64,000 nt of DNA from positions 2,232,001-2,296,000 of the forward strand of contig NW_024104898.1 in the NCBI RefSeq assembly GCF_003945595.2. The letters run 5' to 3'. The stretch's first letter is position 1. Each line of letters starts with the position of its first letter. The position numbers and the translations under genes are program-made. This DNA is from Pipra filicauda. Taxonomy: Eukaryota; Chordata; Aves; Passeriformes; Pipridae. A model generated the notes under the pieces. It made no database searches. It saw only the letters and a program-made list of their open reading frames with translations, and was not told the origin of the DNA. Shown in pieces: positions 36,503 through 49,600 of the stretch.

Positions 36503-37654
36503 GAGGCCGGCTGGGAGCGCCCCGCGGGCACATCGGTGGTGCAGCGGAGGGCCTCCCGACGGACGGACGGGGTATCCCTGACTTTGCCCTTAATTTTTCT
36601 TGGTTTGAAATCTGTCAGGAAGGCAGATGCGGTGAGCGACCCTTAGTGGGGTTCTCTAGAGGGAGCTGTCGGGGGTAAACTAAGAGCGTGTTAGCCTAAT
36701 AAGAGACTATCTCAGAAAAAATAGAAAATGGCCAGTTTGTTAGAGGCAGGGGAAAAAGCAAAACCCTAAATTGAGGCAAGAGCAGATAAAGGTGAGTTGT
36801 CTGTAACAGAATTTCTTGTAGAGTGGAAAAGATTTTCTAGCCATAGTGCAGTGAGGTTATGGGATCGTTTTGCACTCAGGACTGTGGGGATGAATAAAGC
36901 TTTTGGCCTTAAACTGCCCTGTATGTGCTTGCGGAAATAAGTTAGATAACAGAGGGTTTGAATTGGTGACCTGGGGCACCATTTCTAGCCCAGTGTTCCT
37001 ATGTAGAATAATAAACACCAATAGGGGTTTAATTGTTTGTTGTTTTTTTTTTTTTTGTTCAATAACAGGGAGGTTTTAGCTAGTGTGCTAAGTGTTTTTG
37101 CCTTTTAATTTTCACCTGCTTTCCTGTTTCTTGGTTCTTGTACTCTGCAGGCCTTCCCAGCTGGCTTCTATTAACTCCGTCTTAAGCGTTCGTCTTTTCT
37201 CTGGGTTTATGTGAAATTTATCAGCCACACTTAGAAGCTTCTTATCTCGCCAGTGATTTCCGGTGAAAAACACACCCCCACCCCCAACTGGAGCACACCT
37301 GTTTAATAATGTTCTGTTACAAAAGTCATGTAGGAAAGCTCCTTTATTAATTAACATTTCCAGAGGTGAGGTCAGAGTTGTTCAGAGTCTCTTGTGAGAA
37401 ACTGGTTCCACCTTGCACATTCTCCATTAGATTGATCTTTCATTTTACTCAGCCACACCAAAAAATGCGTCTTTGATTCAGTAGTAGTAATAATCAACTG
37501 CCATGTATTTAAGTTATCTAAATAAATTTGAGAAGCATAACAGCGAGCAGTCCATAAAATGATCTATGTCACTATGCTGCTGTACCTTACAGAAAGTTAA
37601 TTTGCTTAATGTTTGCCAAGTGTGATTATCTTCTTTCAGCATTTCAGCAAAAAA
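36503..37654 (+). other. CMTR1: Rest of CMTR1 intron 1 and 5' UTR part of exon 2
   Basis: No repeat or gene was recognised apart from a T-run near 37041-37056. Exon 2 begins at 37640 and contributes 15 nt of 5' UTR ending in seven A before the ATG at 37655. Confidence 0.75.
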
Positions 37655-40600
37655 ATGAAGAGAAGGACAGAACCCGAGTTTAGCAGCCCACAAAATAAGC
37701 AGAAGAAGAGGCTGGAAGATTTGGGATTAACCCTCAGTTCTACTTCAGATGATGAAAATCAATTTAGTAATCATACTACTCAAGGTAAGACTGGAGATTT
37801 GGTATATGTTGCTGCAGGGAATCTAAGTAATAACTAGGAGTTAAACCTACTTCTCTTAAATCCTAATTGATAGCCAGAACTTCAAGAGGATGCTCTCTCT
37901 TTAGAAAAAAACTACATTATTTCTTTTCACAGCCTTGAATTGGTGTGATTTTTTTTTAAGCTTTTTTAAAATCTCATGTAAACATTTTGATCTGGGAATT
38001 GTATGAATTCAGACGTAGAAAATCGAGTTTGAGGTAGATGACGTGTGCATCATCCAAAGCTATAAAGATTCTTGTAATATATGAGCAGCATTGATCTTTT
38101 AAGTCCCAGCAGCTATTTCTGGTTTGGAGACTCTCGGTAGTGAGGAGTTATGAATACTGTACCATAAAGAACCATTGCAATCTTAATTTTGTTTAAAAAA
38201 TAGAAAGAAATTGTTAATCTTACCATATTTTTGCAGATGGGAGAAATTGAGATGAACACAAAGGGGCAGGTTGATTTAGGCTCCTACATTGTAGCACCAT
38301 TTCTTTTGCTGGCTCAGTGTGATTTTTTCGGGGGAAAGAGGGAAATTGTGAGGGCTCACAGGTGTTTCATTTCAGAAAGAAAATCTGTTTCAGAGTTAAC
38401 TAATTGCGTGCTTTTTGTTGGAGTGTGCTTTCTCACCTGGAGCTTGGGGTATACCAAAGATGAAGCGAGTGCTCCACACAATTGGTATCGCTGTTGCAGG
38501 ATGCTTTAAACTCTCTCAAGATGGTACTTCAGGTTGCCTCCCAGTCATGCCTGCTGCTTCTGAGTCTTGGGATTTCTTGTGGTATTGAAGTGTTAGTGAG
38601 GAAGGGCCTGAACACATGAAGAAGCCTTCCTCTGGTGAAAATGGAAAGGGATGTGTATGGGAGATAAGTGGGTCGGTCTGTGAGTAGCTGCAGTTGCAGG
38701 GTATTGTGTGTGTACCTGATTGGCAAGGCCCCAGGTGAGTGAGGAGGTCAGAGGTGCAGGTTGTGAGAGCTGGGGTAGGGAATGCTTGGTGCACTCAGGG
38801 CTGAGCTAAACAACTCAAACCAAAGGTTGTTTTCATTTTTTCCCCCCTTTTGATTAATGAGTTCATAAATGGGTCAAAACAGGCTGTGACCCTTAGTGTT
38901 TAAGAAACAAGTTGATACAGTTCTAGAACAAGGTTTTAGGTAGCATAAATTGTTTAACAGCCCATTACACCCATTGTGGTTTCCGGGTAAAGAAGGGAGT
39001 TCAGGGGAAAGAACTGATTTGAGATCTGATCTCAGCTGAGCACGGCCTAGCAAATATTAAAAACAAGAAGAGTTGTGAACAGACTTCCTTAAGACTTATG
39101 TAGTGGCTATTGTGTTTAAGGCACATTATGGATCTCTGGAAAATAAGACACAGCTCAGAAGCAGGTAGCAAAGTTAATTGAAGCTGTGTGTTGAAGAAGC
39201 AGAATGCTGTAACTGACCCCAGAGCAAAAGTCCTTTGTGAGCCTGTTCTTAGCTATGAACTTTGTGAAGGAAAGAGAAATGTAGCATGTGTGACAGATGT
39301 TTGAAAATGAAGATGGGTATAGAATGTTGCAAGCGCAAGTTGAATTGTAGCCTTCCTTCTCTGAACTGGAAGCCTCTAAGGTTGATACTGTAAAACTCTA
39401 GTGTAGTAGTTATGTGGGGACACAAGTCCTGACTCTTAAAAACTGATAGTTCAGCAACAAGTTCTGAGGACACATTGAAAGGATTTTTTAACTATATATA
39501 TTTTAACTATATATATATTAACTATATATATTTTAACTATATATATTTCACAGTGGTGTCATTCATTTTCACTTCATTTTTTTTGTAATGGCCTTTTTTT
39601 GCTAATTTTTCAGCTATTTCCTGTTACTTCACTGATGCTCAGTTTTCCAGAACAGGAAAATAGAGAGATCTGTGAGTTGAGAGAGAAATAGTCTGATTTC
39701 TCTTAAATTAGACAAACGTAAGAGAAGTTCAGTCCTTTTTAGGTGATTATAATGTCTCTTTTTTTAACACATCTGTGAAGCTAAATAATTCCCTTTTAAG
39801 TGATACACAGAAAAAGATCAACTCTTCTAACAATTTTCTGCTTTATCTCTGGGCAACTTTTGTAGATCAACTTCTAGTTGTACAAAGTAACACAGAATGA
39901 TTTCTAGTGCTTGGCTAACAAGGGAGGCTCAAGAGGCACGGATCCAGTGCAGAGTGTGGCTGTACTTGCTGTGGATTGCTGCTCCTGTGGTCTGTATGGT
40001 CAGTCCCACAGCATTAGCTGTAGTATGACTGATGAGGTGCTAGGCAAATTTCAGAAGGAAACTTGTGCCATTGCTTCATCCTCATAGTGATATCACCACA
40101 AGAGAAATGGAAGGACTCACTGGGTTTTAGGGCCTCCCTTGTCACCCACCTGGTGCAGAGCAGACTGAGAGAAATGATGACACTACCATGATTTCTGCCC
40201 AGATCCCAGTTACGTCCAGCCCAAAGCAAATAGGTTTGGGCATCTCACAACTATAGAGCTCAGCGAGGACTGTACAGTTCATGCAGACCGAGGTTCCTCC
40301 TGACTAGATCCAAAGGTGAAAATGGGCATAGACAGAGCTTCATTGTCTAGTGCCCATGAAGGCTCTGACACATCAGTTTCAGGTGACTTTCAGGTGACAA
40401 AAGTTTATTTTGAGTGTATGGTGGTACTTATTACCTTGTTTGAACCACTGACTTGGTTGTGTTCCCACCCATGGCAATGGGGGTGGGACTAGATGTTCTT
40501 TAAGGTCCCTTCCAACCCCTTAATGTGATTTTATTAAGTTCATCCTCAAACCTTTGTCAGAATATTTTAAAAAAGATTGATGTCTTCTGACCTTTTCTTT

Positions 40601-43600
40601 TCCTTGAGTTTGTATGTATTGGTAAACTCTAGAGGTAAAAAGCTGTCTCAGTTGCTGTAGTGAACTTGTGGATCCTTGCTACTGAAGTGGGTAGTGGGGC
40701 TCAAAGTTTAAATTTCTCTTCTTTCTGTGGTGTTGGCCATTTTGTAGATGCCTGGGTACTGGATGCAGATTTTTAGTTAAGTTAGGGATGCATTTACACT
40801 TGTAGTTAGATAGGATACAGAAGAAAATTCAGCATGTTTCATCAAGGTGTAACTGTTATTATTCTTGGGAGAGAATCCCTGAGGACCTTCTCAATTTCTC
40901 AGGATCATTGCAAAGGTCAGGCACATCACAGTACTATCATGGTTATGCTGTGGCTGCTCTACTGCTGTGATGGGGTTTGCCCAGCCCTTTGTGGGGCCTG
41001 GAATCCTTTGACTCAGAGAGGCTATGTGGGTCCTTGAGACAAAGGGGCAGATAACCAGGTGTTGGTTCCACAGGGTATTTTATATTACACCTGTGTGCTT
41101 CCCATAGCACATTTGAGATACTGAAATGTCCTCCAAGTGTGTGTTGAGAGGATTTAATGAGTCACACTGTATTTTAATGTAGTTACTGAGGTGTCTGTCT
41201 GCCATTTTATTTTTATTTTCATTCTCACTTTTCTCACTTTTTCATTTTTTTTCAGAGTCTTCCAGTAGCAGCAGTGGATCTGACAGCGAGAGCGATGAAA
41301 AAAGACCAGTCTTCAGCAATGAGTTCAAACAAGACTCTCTTGTGGAGGGTACTTCATCTCGCTACTCGATGTATAACAGTGTCTCCCAAAAGCTCATGGT
41401 AGGTCAACATAGTTTTGGACTGAACTATAAGGAACTGATGAGTGCAAAGTGAAAGGATCACTTTGTTATAAGATATTTTGATTCTGATCCTCTTCATAGC
41501 ACAGTTCTCTGCATCTTTGAGCCATCTACTAGCAGCAGGTGGGGGAGGCTGAGAGAGCTTGGTTTAAGAGGATCTGTTAAAAAAGAAAGTTGATTCATGT
41601 TCAAGTCCTTAGAGCAGGGAGGTGAATGAGAAGGGAAGGATCGTTGGGTCAGGCAGTTTGCTGAACTTCAAAAAGAAGTCCTACCATGTGTTATTTTGCA
41701 ATGCTTCAGCTAAAAAATGCCTTGTAAGAAAGGTCCTAGCAAATTCTGTGGTTGACATTAATTTGTTTGGTCTTGAAGGCTGGCTGGTATACTCTTATAT
41801 TATTACCTTAATAATTAAGTTATTTCTTTTTCTTTCAAGTCATACCACTCTGCTTTATGTAGGGCTGGAAATTTCTCAGAAAGGCAGGGAACTGTGAAAG
41901 GTAATAACTGTGACAACTAAACTTTGACAGTGATCAGCCACCCCTTGATTACACAGTGTTAGCATGGAAGAAGAAAATGCTTTTAGAAAGTTCTAAGAAA
42001 TGGTAGCCTATCTCTGTCTCATGGTAGTCCTAAATCTGGCAACTTGTTCTTGAGTTTGAGGCAATAGTGGGCTGTAAAGGAGTGGAGTCTCCTGATGCAT
42101 GCTTATTTCCTGATGCAAACTTAGTCACGATCGTGTCGCGAGTATCTCATAATCATGAACAAACAGAGAAAGAAAAATGTTGATTTCCAAGGGCAGCGGA
42201 GAAGATGAGATGTATAGTTGTATGTTACTTCAAACATGACAGAAAGTTTGGGACTCACTGGGGGCCTAAATGTGGGTCTCCCTTTGTTCTGTGCTGGTGC
42301 TGTACTCAGTCTTTCTGTGGTGGTAGATCAGCTTTTACCTGCCTTTGCCAAGTTACAAGTTCAGTGTTCTGCTAGAAGCTGGGAAGAGCTAGCTGCTACT
42401 AGGGGTGGGAACAGGGAGATACTGCTTCTCAAGGAGGTGGAATGCTGCTGATGAGCAGGATCATAGCTCTACATGAAAAAAGAACTTTCTTGCTGAATTC
42501 AAAACTCAGTGGGATTCAGAGGCTGAGAGTTGCTGGTTGTGCCTCTCTGTAGTTAAATTGTGTTGCTGGTCATTCGGACTCTGTCCATGTGCATTTTTGG
42601 CACTGGGCAGCAGTTTGCTGATTCTAGAGCAAGACTGTCTTTGGAGAGTTCTCTCCTGAGCCAATTGAGAAGTGTGCTTTCAGTTGCCACAATACAGGAG
42701 CTTTTACTACTAAATCTGGGAGGCTTTTGTTTGTAAGGCCTCATAAATTTGAATATAAAGATTGATATCAAGTGATACCAAGTGTGGTTGAATGATTTGG
42801 CAGCATTAGGTAAGTAAAAGTAAAATGGTCCTTAGCTGCTAGATTTTCAAAATTCTGTCCTCAGAAAACTGGTATAACAGATTTGGTGACTGTGACATTT
42901 GGTGTACATAATTCAAGGCCTGATTCAGAGACAGGTAGCAAAGGCAATGGGAAAACACCATGGCAGATATTCTTGTGTTGTTTCTCATACAGATTGGTAA
43001 TAAACAATGTTTTTGTTGCTTCTCACAGGAAGGAGTATATGGATAGCATTCAAAGTGTAACAGTCATGAAGTCTTCTATTTACTTACTGTCTTGTAGATG
43101 CAGACTGGAAGATGTGAAATTGAATGCATCCCTGCTTTTTGTTCTTATTCTCTTTTTGCTATAATTTACTAAGAGAAAAACCAGAAACACTAGCAGTTAA
43201 TGAACATAGTTCTTTTAACCTGAGAGATGGGGATGTGTTTCGGGAGCAGTGTGTCTTGCATTCCTCCTCTGACCATTAAGTGAAGTTTTAGCTGATGCTT
43301 GAAATGTGTGTGAGTGTATGTTCACAAAAAAGAATATCATCACAACATGAATTTTTTCCTGCACCAGCATCTTTTTTTTTACGAGCCTTCCATGCTTACT
43401 GAACACTGTGATGAATGGCTCTGGACTCCTCACTACTTTCTCCCTCTGAGCAGGCTGTTGCCGCATTACTGAACCTTTTGTAATTTGTTGTCATCATTCT
43501 TCAGATCTAGTTTTTTTGTGTCCTGCCTCAGTGAAGTGAACTCACTATTAATTCCTGAAAGCCACAACTGAGATTAAAAATGCTCAATGCCTTCAAGTCA

Positions 43601-46600
43601 CTTCAGGGTAATGTGCCGTTTCCTGTCTGACCTCAGTCGTAGTACATAAACTCGAATCCACTTGCTTCACTGTGTTGTTCCCTTTGGTTTCTTTATAGGC
43701 CAAGATGGGCTTCCGGGAAGGAGAAGGTCTGGGAAAATATGGCCAAGGCAGGAAGGATATTGTTGAGGCCTCCAATCAGAAGGGAAGGAGAGGCTTTGGG
43801 CTGACCCTCAAAGGATTTGATGGGGAGCTCAATATTGATTGGCAGGATGAGCCAGAGGTATGTACTTTTTGTTTTGTTCTGTTTCCCATTTATGTTGCTG
43901 CGTTCAGCAAGAACTGGGATAAAGGATGTGTAAAGCAAGTGTGGGGTTTTTTTGGCAACTTTTGGCAACTCTTTTCCAGTGTCTCTCAACTGTACTTTAA
44001 GAGTATTAGACTCTTGCTTTGTCTTGATTTTCAGACTCGGGGGTTTTTTTGTGGTGGAGGTGTTTGTTTTTGGTTTTTTTTTTTAATTTTAAAAATAAAC
44101 AAGTAAGACACATTTTAGTCTAGGAGGAGAAAACTATGGTCGGCCCTAAAATCATGGCATAATCCTTTATGCTAAGATTAGGAGGCAAACTTTTGGGGGG
44201 CAATTTGTTTTTATATTTTGCTTGTGAAAACATCTTTGTCTCTTCCCATGACTTGTGGTTGCAGCCTAGTGCTTACGAGAAGGTGGACTGGTGTCCCGAG
44301 TGTACCACGGAGATCCCAGATGCCCAGGAGCTGAAGGAGTGGATGACTGTGGGGAAGGTAATTTTTTTATATCTTCGTAGTTACCAGCCTAAGACAAAGC
44401 AAGGCTACCCAGCCTGAAACAATTGCCATGTCAAATAGTTCCAGAATAGCCTAGGTTGGGAGCAATCGCATGAGACTGCTAGTGCAGCTTCCTGCTTAAA
44501 GCAGAGCCAACTAAGTCAGGTTGCTGAAAGCCTTGTTTAGTTGAGTTCTGAGTATCTCCAAGGATGAAAACTTCACAACCTGTTTGAGCATCTGTTTCAG
44601 TGTGTGATAACTCAGTCAACAAAAGAAAATTTCTGTATGGCTAACTGATATTTTTTATGTGGCTCCTGCCCATTGTTTCTTGTCCTATTGCTGTACCTCT
44701 CTAGGAGTCTATGTTAGTCTTTTCTGTTTCCTGCCATTAAGTACAGCAGTAGGATCTCCCTTTCTCTGTTCTGAACAAACTGTTCTCTCAATCCCTTCTT
44801 GTACAGCAGGTGCTTCTGCACCCTTTTCATCTTTGGTGGTCCTTTTCCTGGTTTTGCCTCAGTATGTCTGTGTTGTACTAGGGAATGCTGAACTGAATGC
44901 AGTATTCCACATGTGGCCTTAAGATGTGAGAGAGAGGAGAATAATTCCTCAGCCTGATTGCCAGACTTTTGCTAATACAGCCTAGTATGTGGTTGGCAGC
45001 CTTCATGCATTGCTGATGCATGCTGCATTCTGAGCTGACTGATACCATGTTTGCTAATTGCTGCCTGTGTTCTTGTCCTGTTCCAGAGGAAGATGGTGAT
45101 TGAAGATGAAACAGAGTTCTGTAATGAAGAGCTTTTACGTAGTGTCCTGCAGTGCAAGGTAAGTCCCCTTTTTAGAGAGGAACTGAAGTTTTGGGGAAGT
45201 AAGTGCGGTAAACAATAATTGAAGAGGACTGAGTAGTTAACTTAGGTGATTGGCTAGTGCTCAGAACATCCTCTTTCACCTTCGTGTCACTGGTTTGACT
45301 TAGCATCCTGGTTTTTACTGTGTGTTTAGCAATCTATTTTGAACCTCAGCATTCTAAGAGACTGTCTTGGTTTAACTCCAGTTGGCAGCTAAACCTCATG
45401 CAGCTGCTCACTCGCTCCCTCACCAGCAGGATCAGGGAGAAAATCAGAAGGGTAAAAGTGAGAAGAACTTTTGGGTTGAGATAAAGACAGTTTAACAAGT
45501 AAAGCAAAAGCTACTCAATGCAAGGAAAGCAAAACAAGGAATTAATTTACTACTTCCCATGGGCAGGCAGGTGTTCAGTCATCTCCAGGAGAGCAGGGCC
45601 CCATTAGATATAATGGTTACTTGGGAAGACAGAAGTCATAACTCTGAATGTCCCTCCTTTCTCCTTCTTCCCCCTGCCTTATATACTGAGCATGATGCCA
45701 TATGGTATAGAATATCTATTTGGACAGTTGGGGTCACCTGTCCTGGCTGTGTCCCCTCCAAACCCCACAAAAGTGCACCCCCAGCCCACTCGTTGATAGG
45801 GCAGTAGGAGAAGCAGAAAAGGCCTTGATGCTGTTTGAGTACTGCTCAACAATAGCAAAACCACCTCTATTATCAACATTGTTTCCATCACAAATCTAAA
45901 ATATATCTCCATACTAGCTACTGTGAAGGAAATTATCCCATCCAAAACCAGCACAGGAATGATTGAAAGTAGTCCAACTGAAAGGCCGAAGGCTTGAATA
46001 AGCTGAGGAAATAAGCTCCCTTTCTTGTGTGTTCCATCTTCCATCCTAGATTTTATCATGCCCTTGTGAATTGTGGTAGAGTGTGAGTGTGTGTATATGT
46101 GTGAAAGAATACTTTAGGTTGGGACTGCTTTTGAGGTGGCTAACCACATTATCAGGCTCTGGAGCTGTCAATACAGAATTCTTCAGTGTTGCTAAATTTG
46201 CATAAGAGCTGAGGTGGCTTAGAAGAAGAGCAAATATTATTATGTGATGGAAAAATGTTTTGTATTGGTGAACCAAAGCCTGCATGGAGTTTGCTGTCTA
46301 AGGAGAGGATATGAGGATAGGAAATACTCATGCCTACCTATCCCTCCAGCCTGTACCAAGTCCAGCTGTTGCCGTGGGAGTTAGGTGCTGAAAAAATCTC
46401 CCGGAGCAGTTAATTAGGGGTGAGATAAGAAAGGGTTTATTATGCCAAGGCAAAGATCTTACAAGACGCATGCCAGCCGTGCCTGAGATGTTACATTTTA
46501 TAATACCATCCATCCAATCCCAGATGTGTCCACCCTGTGGCCTTTACTCTGGACCGCCCCGGGTCCACCCCCTGAAAATGGGTCTGGGGTGTACTTTGGG

Positions 46601-49600
46601 ACCCCCTATTCATCCCATCTTCATCTTCATCAGAGCACAAAGGGTACATAGTCACCCAGTTTTTGACCATGTTCTGTGGTTTAGGCCAAGATACAAGCAT
46701 TCTCCAAACAATCTAGGCCTTGCCTTGACAAAAGACTAAACATTTCTGCTGTATTCGGGGGTAGGAGTGATATAGGGAGCATAGAATGGGGTAAGAGGGT
46801 TAAGGAATGTGTAAACTAAGGGTGCTAGAGGGAAAGGGACAAGGGATGAAGGGTTGCTGCTTTTAAAATCTACTTATAAAACTTATAAGGCTTACCAATA
46901 TTAGAAAAATAAAAAAAAACATTAGAGGCTTAAGGCATCAAGCTGAACTTTGTTTCTGTTCGTGCAGAGCGTATTTGATGAGCTGGATGGAGAAGAAATG
47001 CGTCGAGCTCGAACAAGGTCTAACCCCTATGAGATGATCCGTGGAGCTTTCTTTCTGAACAGGTTTGTAGAACAGTTGGTAGTGTAGTCCCTTTGCCATT
47101 TATGTCCACTTTCAGCTGTGGGAGCCAAGGATGAAACTTACAAGGGCCCTATTTATATGTTCGCAGGGCTGCAATGAAGATGGCAAATATGGACCATGTC
47201 TTTGACTACATGTTTACAAACCCTAAGGACTACAATGGGGTGAGTGCCTCTGGCTTTCAAACAGCAGTGCTTTCTCAGAGAATTTAGAAGGTGGGAACAA
47301 AGGAGAATCTGTAGGATACTAGCTGGCAAAACAGGTGCTTGAAAGACTTCTCTGAGTAGTGCAGTTTATGGTGTATCTGTTATGAGTTGGTAGAATTTCC
47401 TCAATTTCCTCTTGCAGGTGCCTTTGATAAAGGAGTATGATGCAGAGCTGCTCTACTTTGCTGATGTGTGTGCTGGTCCTGGAGGCTTCTCTGAATATGT
47501 CTTATGGAGGCGGAAGTGGCATGCAAAAGGATTTGGCATGACCTTGAAAGGACCTAATGATTTTAAACTGGAGGATTTTTATTCTGCTTCCAGTGAGCTC
47601 TTTGAACCTTATTATGGTATGTAGCGTGTGCATGAGTGTTATCTGATATTTTTGCTTATACTGCAAAAATCTGATGTTTTTCCTTATACTCTGCATTAGT
47701 AGCAGGGCTGGTATTGATACCAGCATGGGGATCTAGGAGAAGTCTAGGGAACAAGTTTGCAAAGTAGAAGGGGGCGACCATCAGGGAAAGGGGTTGAAAT
47801 TGGTGAACTTGCATAGCAAGTCATATTTTTGCACTTATTTCCCTTTCCCTACTTGCTTTATAAACTTGTTCACAGGGGTTTTTTTGTGGTTGCTTTTTTA
47901 AAGTCCAGATTATATTGGGTTTGGAAATGAGTATTGTGTTTGTTTGGAACGATTGGACTTTTTATTAGAAGGTTGCAAATGCACAAGGTAAATAATTTTA
48001 TATCTGTAATAACATGTTTTTAATAGGTGAGCAGTGTAGTGACGTTGAATCTTACATATTTAGTAGGTTCAGCTATGTGTCTTTCCTACTTGGATGAGAA
48101 TATTATGTTGCCTTGAGGCTAATGTACTACTCATCATTTGAACATGGTTATTATATGGCTTCATTTTGGCCTGACCACACAATCTGAATAATTTTCGTAA
48201 CTTAAAAAGCATCTTTGGTTGAAAACAAGGGAATGTGTTAATGCTTATTGGCCTATCAGGGTTTTGTGATTTCTGACTAAATGTTGCCTGAGTACAGTAG
48301 ATCATCTGCGCATACTGATCTTCAGTTTGTGCTTGCAAACATGTTAGTGATCATCTCCTTTTTCCCCTTAGGAGAGGGAGGGATTGATGGAGATGGAGAC
48401 ATCACTCGATCAGAGAACATTACTGCTTTCCAGAATTTTGTTTTGGACAACACTGATCACAAGGGAGTGCATTTCTTAATGGCTGATGGGGTTGGTCAAT
48501 TTCTTTTTCTTCCTGCACTAAGGACCAAAACTGATACCTCAGTCTGCATATAGTAGGGTATTTGACATGTATCTGTATCTACGATGTGAAATACTTCAAG
48601 GTTTGCCATTAAAATTCCTGGTAGCAGTTCTTTTACCTCATGATCCCATGATTTATCTCTGCAGAATCCTTTGCTTGACCAGCAGATTTGTGGAGACACT
48701 AATTGCATGCTATGTGCTTTGCAGGGTTTCTCGGTGGAGGGTCAGGAGAATCTGCAAGAAATCCTAAGCAAACAGCTCATGCTTTGCCAGTTCCTTACAG
48801 CACTGTCCATTGTCCGCACAGGTATGTTTTATCCATTAATCTTTTCCTCCTTCTCTAAGGTGTGGGTGGCACTGGGGAAGGTTGCTGTACAATTTTTATT
48901 AATGTGCCTTGAAGTCTGCTCTACAGTGAGGCTAAGTTGCACAGAATTGAATGTGTATACGTACATCCTGAGATGGTTGTCACAAAGCTAAGAGAACTGG
49001 TCAGAAAAAATAAGATTTTCTGTGTTTATTTTGCTTTTAATTAAAAGCATGAGGTAAAATGCATTAATTTAAACCTCTTAATTTGTTAGGTTATGTAGCT
49101 GTCTTGGGCTCAGGTCACTAGTGTGATAACTGGACAGTATATCTGAGTTTTATGGCACTAGCTGGACTAGGTGCTTCCTGAATATTCCAGCTGATTAGAA
49201 CAGAGTCTTTATCCAGTTCATCCTTTTCTCTAACTTGTGGCTCTTCTCCTTTAAATTTGCCATCTGTGTGATCAGAACAAGATAATGTCTCACCTTGTCT
49301 TAGCTGTACCTCATTGTTGCTAAATGATAGACATTACAGCTGTATCTGATTTGGATGGCTCCTCTCTTCCAGTGAGTTTAGTTAGCCTTTGGCACTGATG
49401 CAGGAGACAAATGGTAACATAATGATCATTTTTATTTTGTGCCCTGTGTGTAGAAGTACCTGAGGCAACGATCTGCTTAGCAGTAGTCTCAAATGTGATA
49501 TGGTAAAAGGGGCAGCCTTTCAGTCTTTCCTACCTGGGTAGATAATAGTTTTGTAAAACTGCCTGCGTTTTGCTTGGGGAAATTGGGAATCTTGTTTGAA

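Larger units (their letters stand above)
37785..41255 (+). other. CMTR1: CMTR1 intron between first and second coding exons
   Basis: Long intron with a TA-rich tandem repeat at 39484-39548 and a short CR1 tail at 40466-40535. No gene or RNA was recognised. Confidence 0.8.

Noticed and set aside
45679..46059. 126-codon minus-strand frame resembling a hydrophobic membrane protein
   Set aside because: It lies mostly in LTR U3 sequence, which is non-coding in retroviruses of this layout, and the hydrophobic run reflects T-rich composition.
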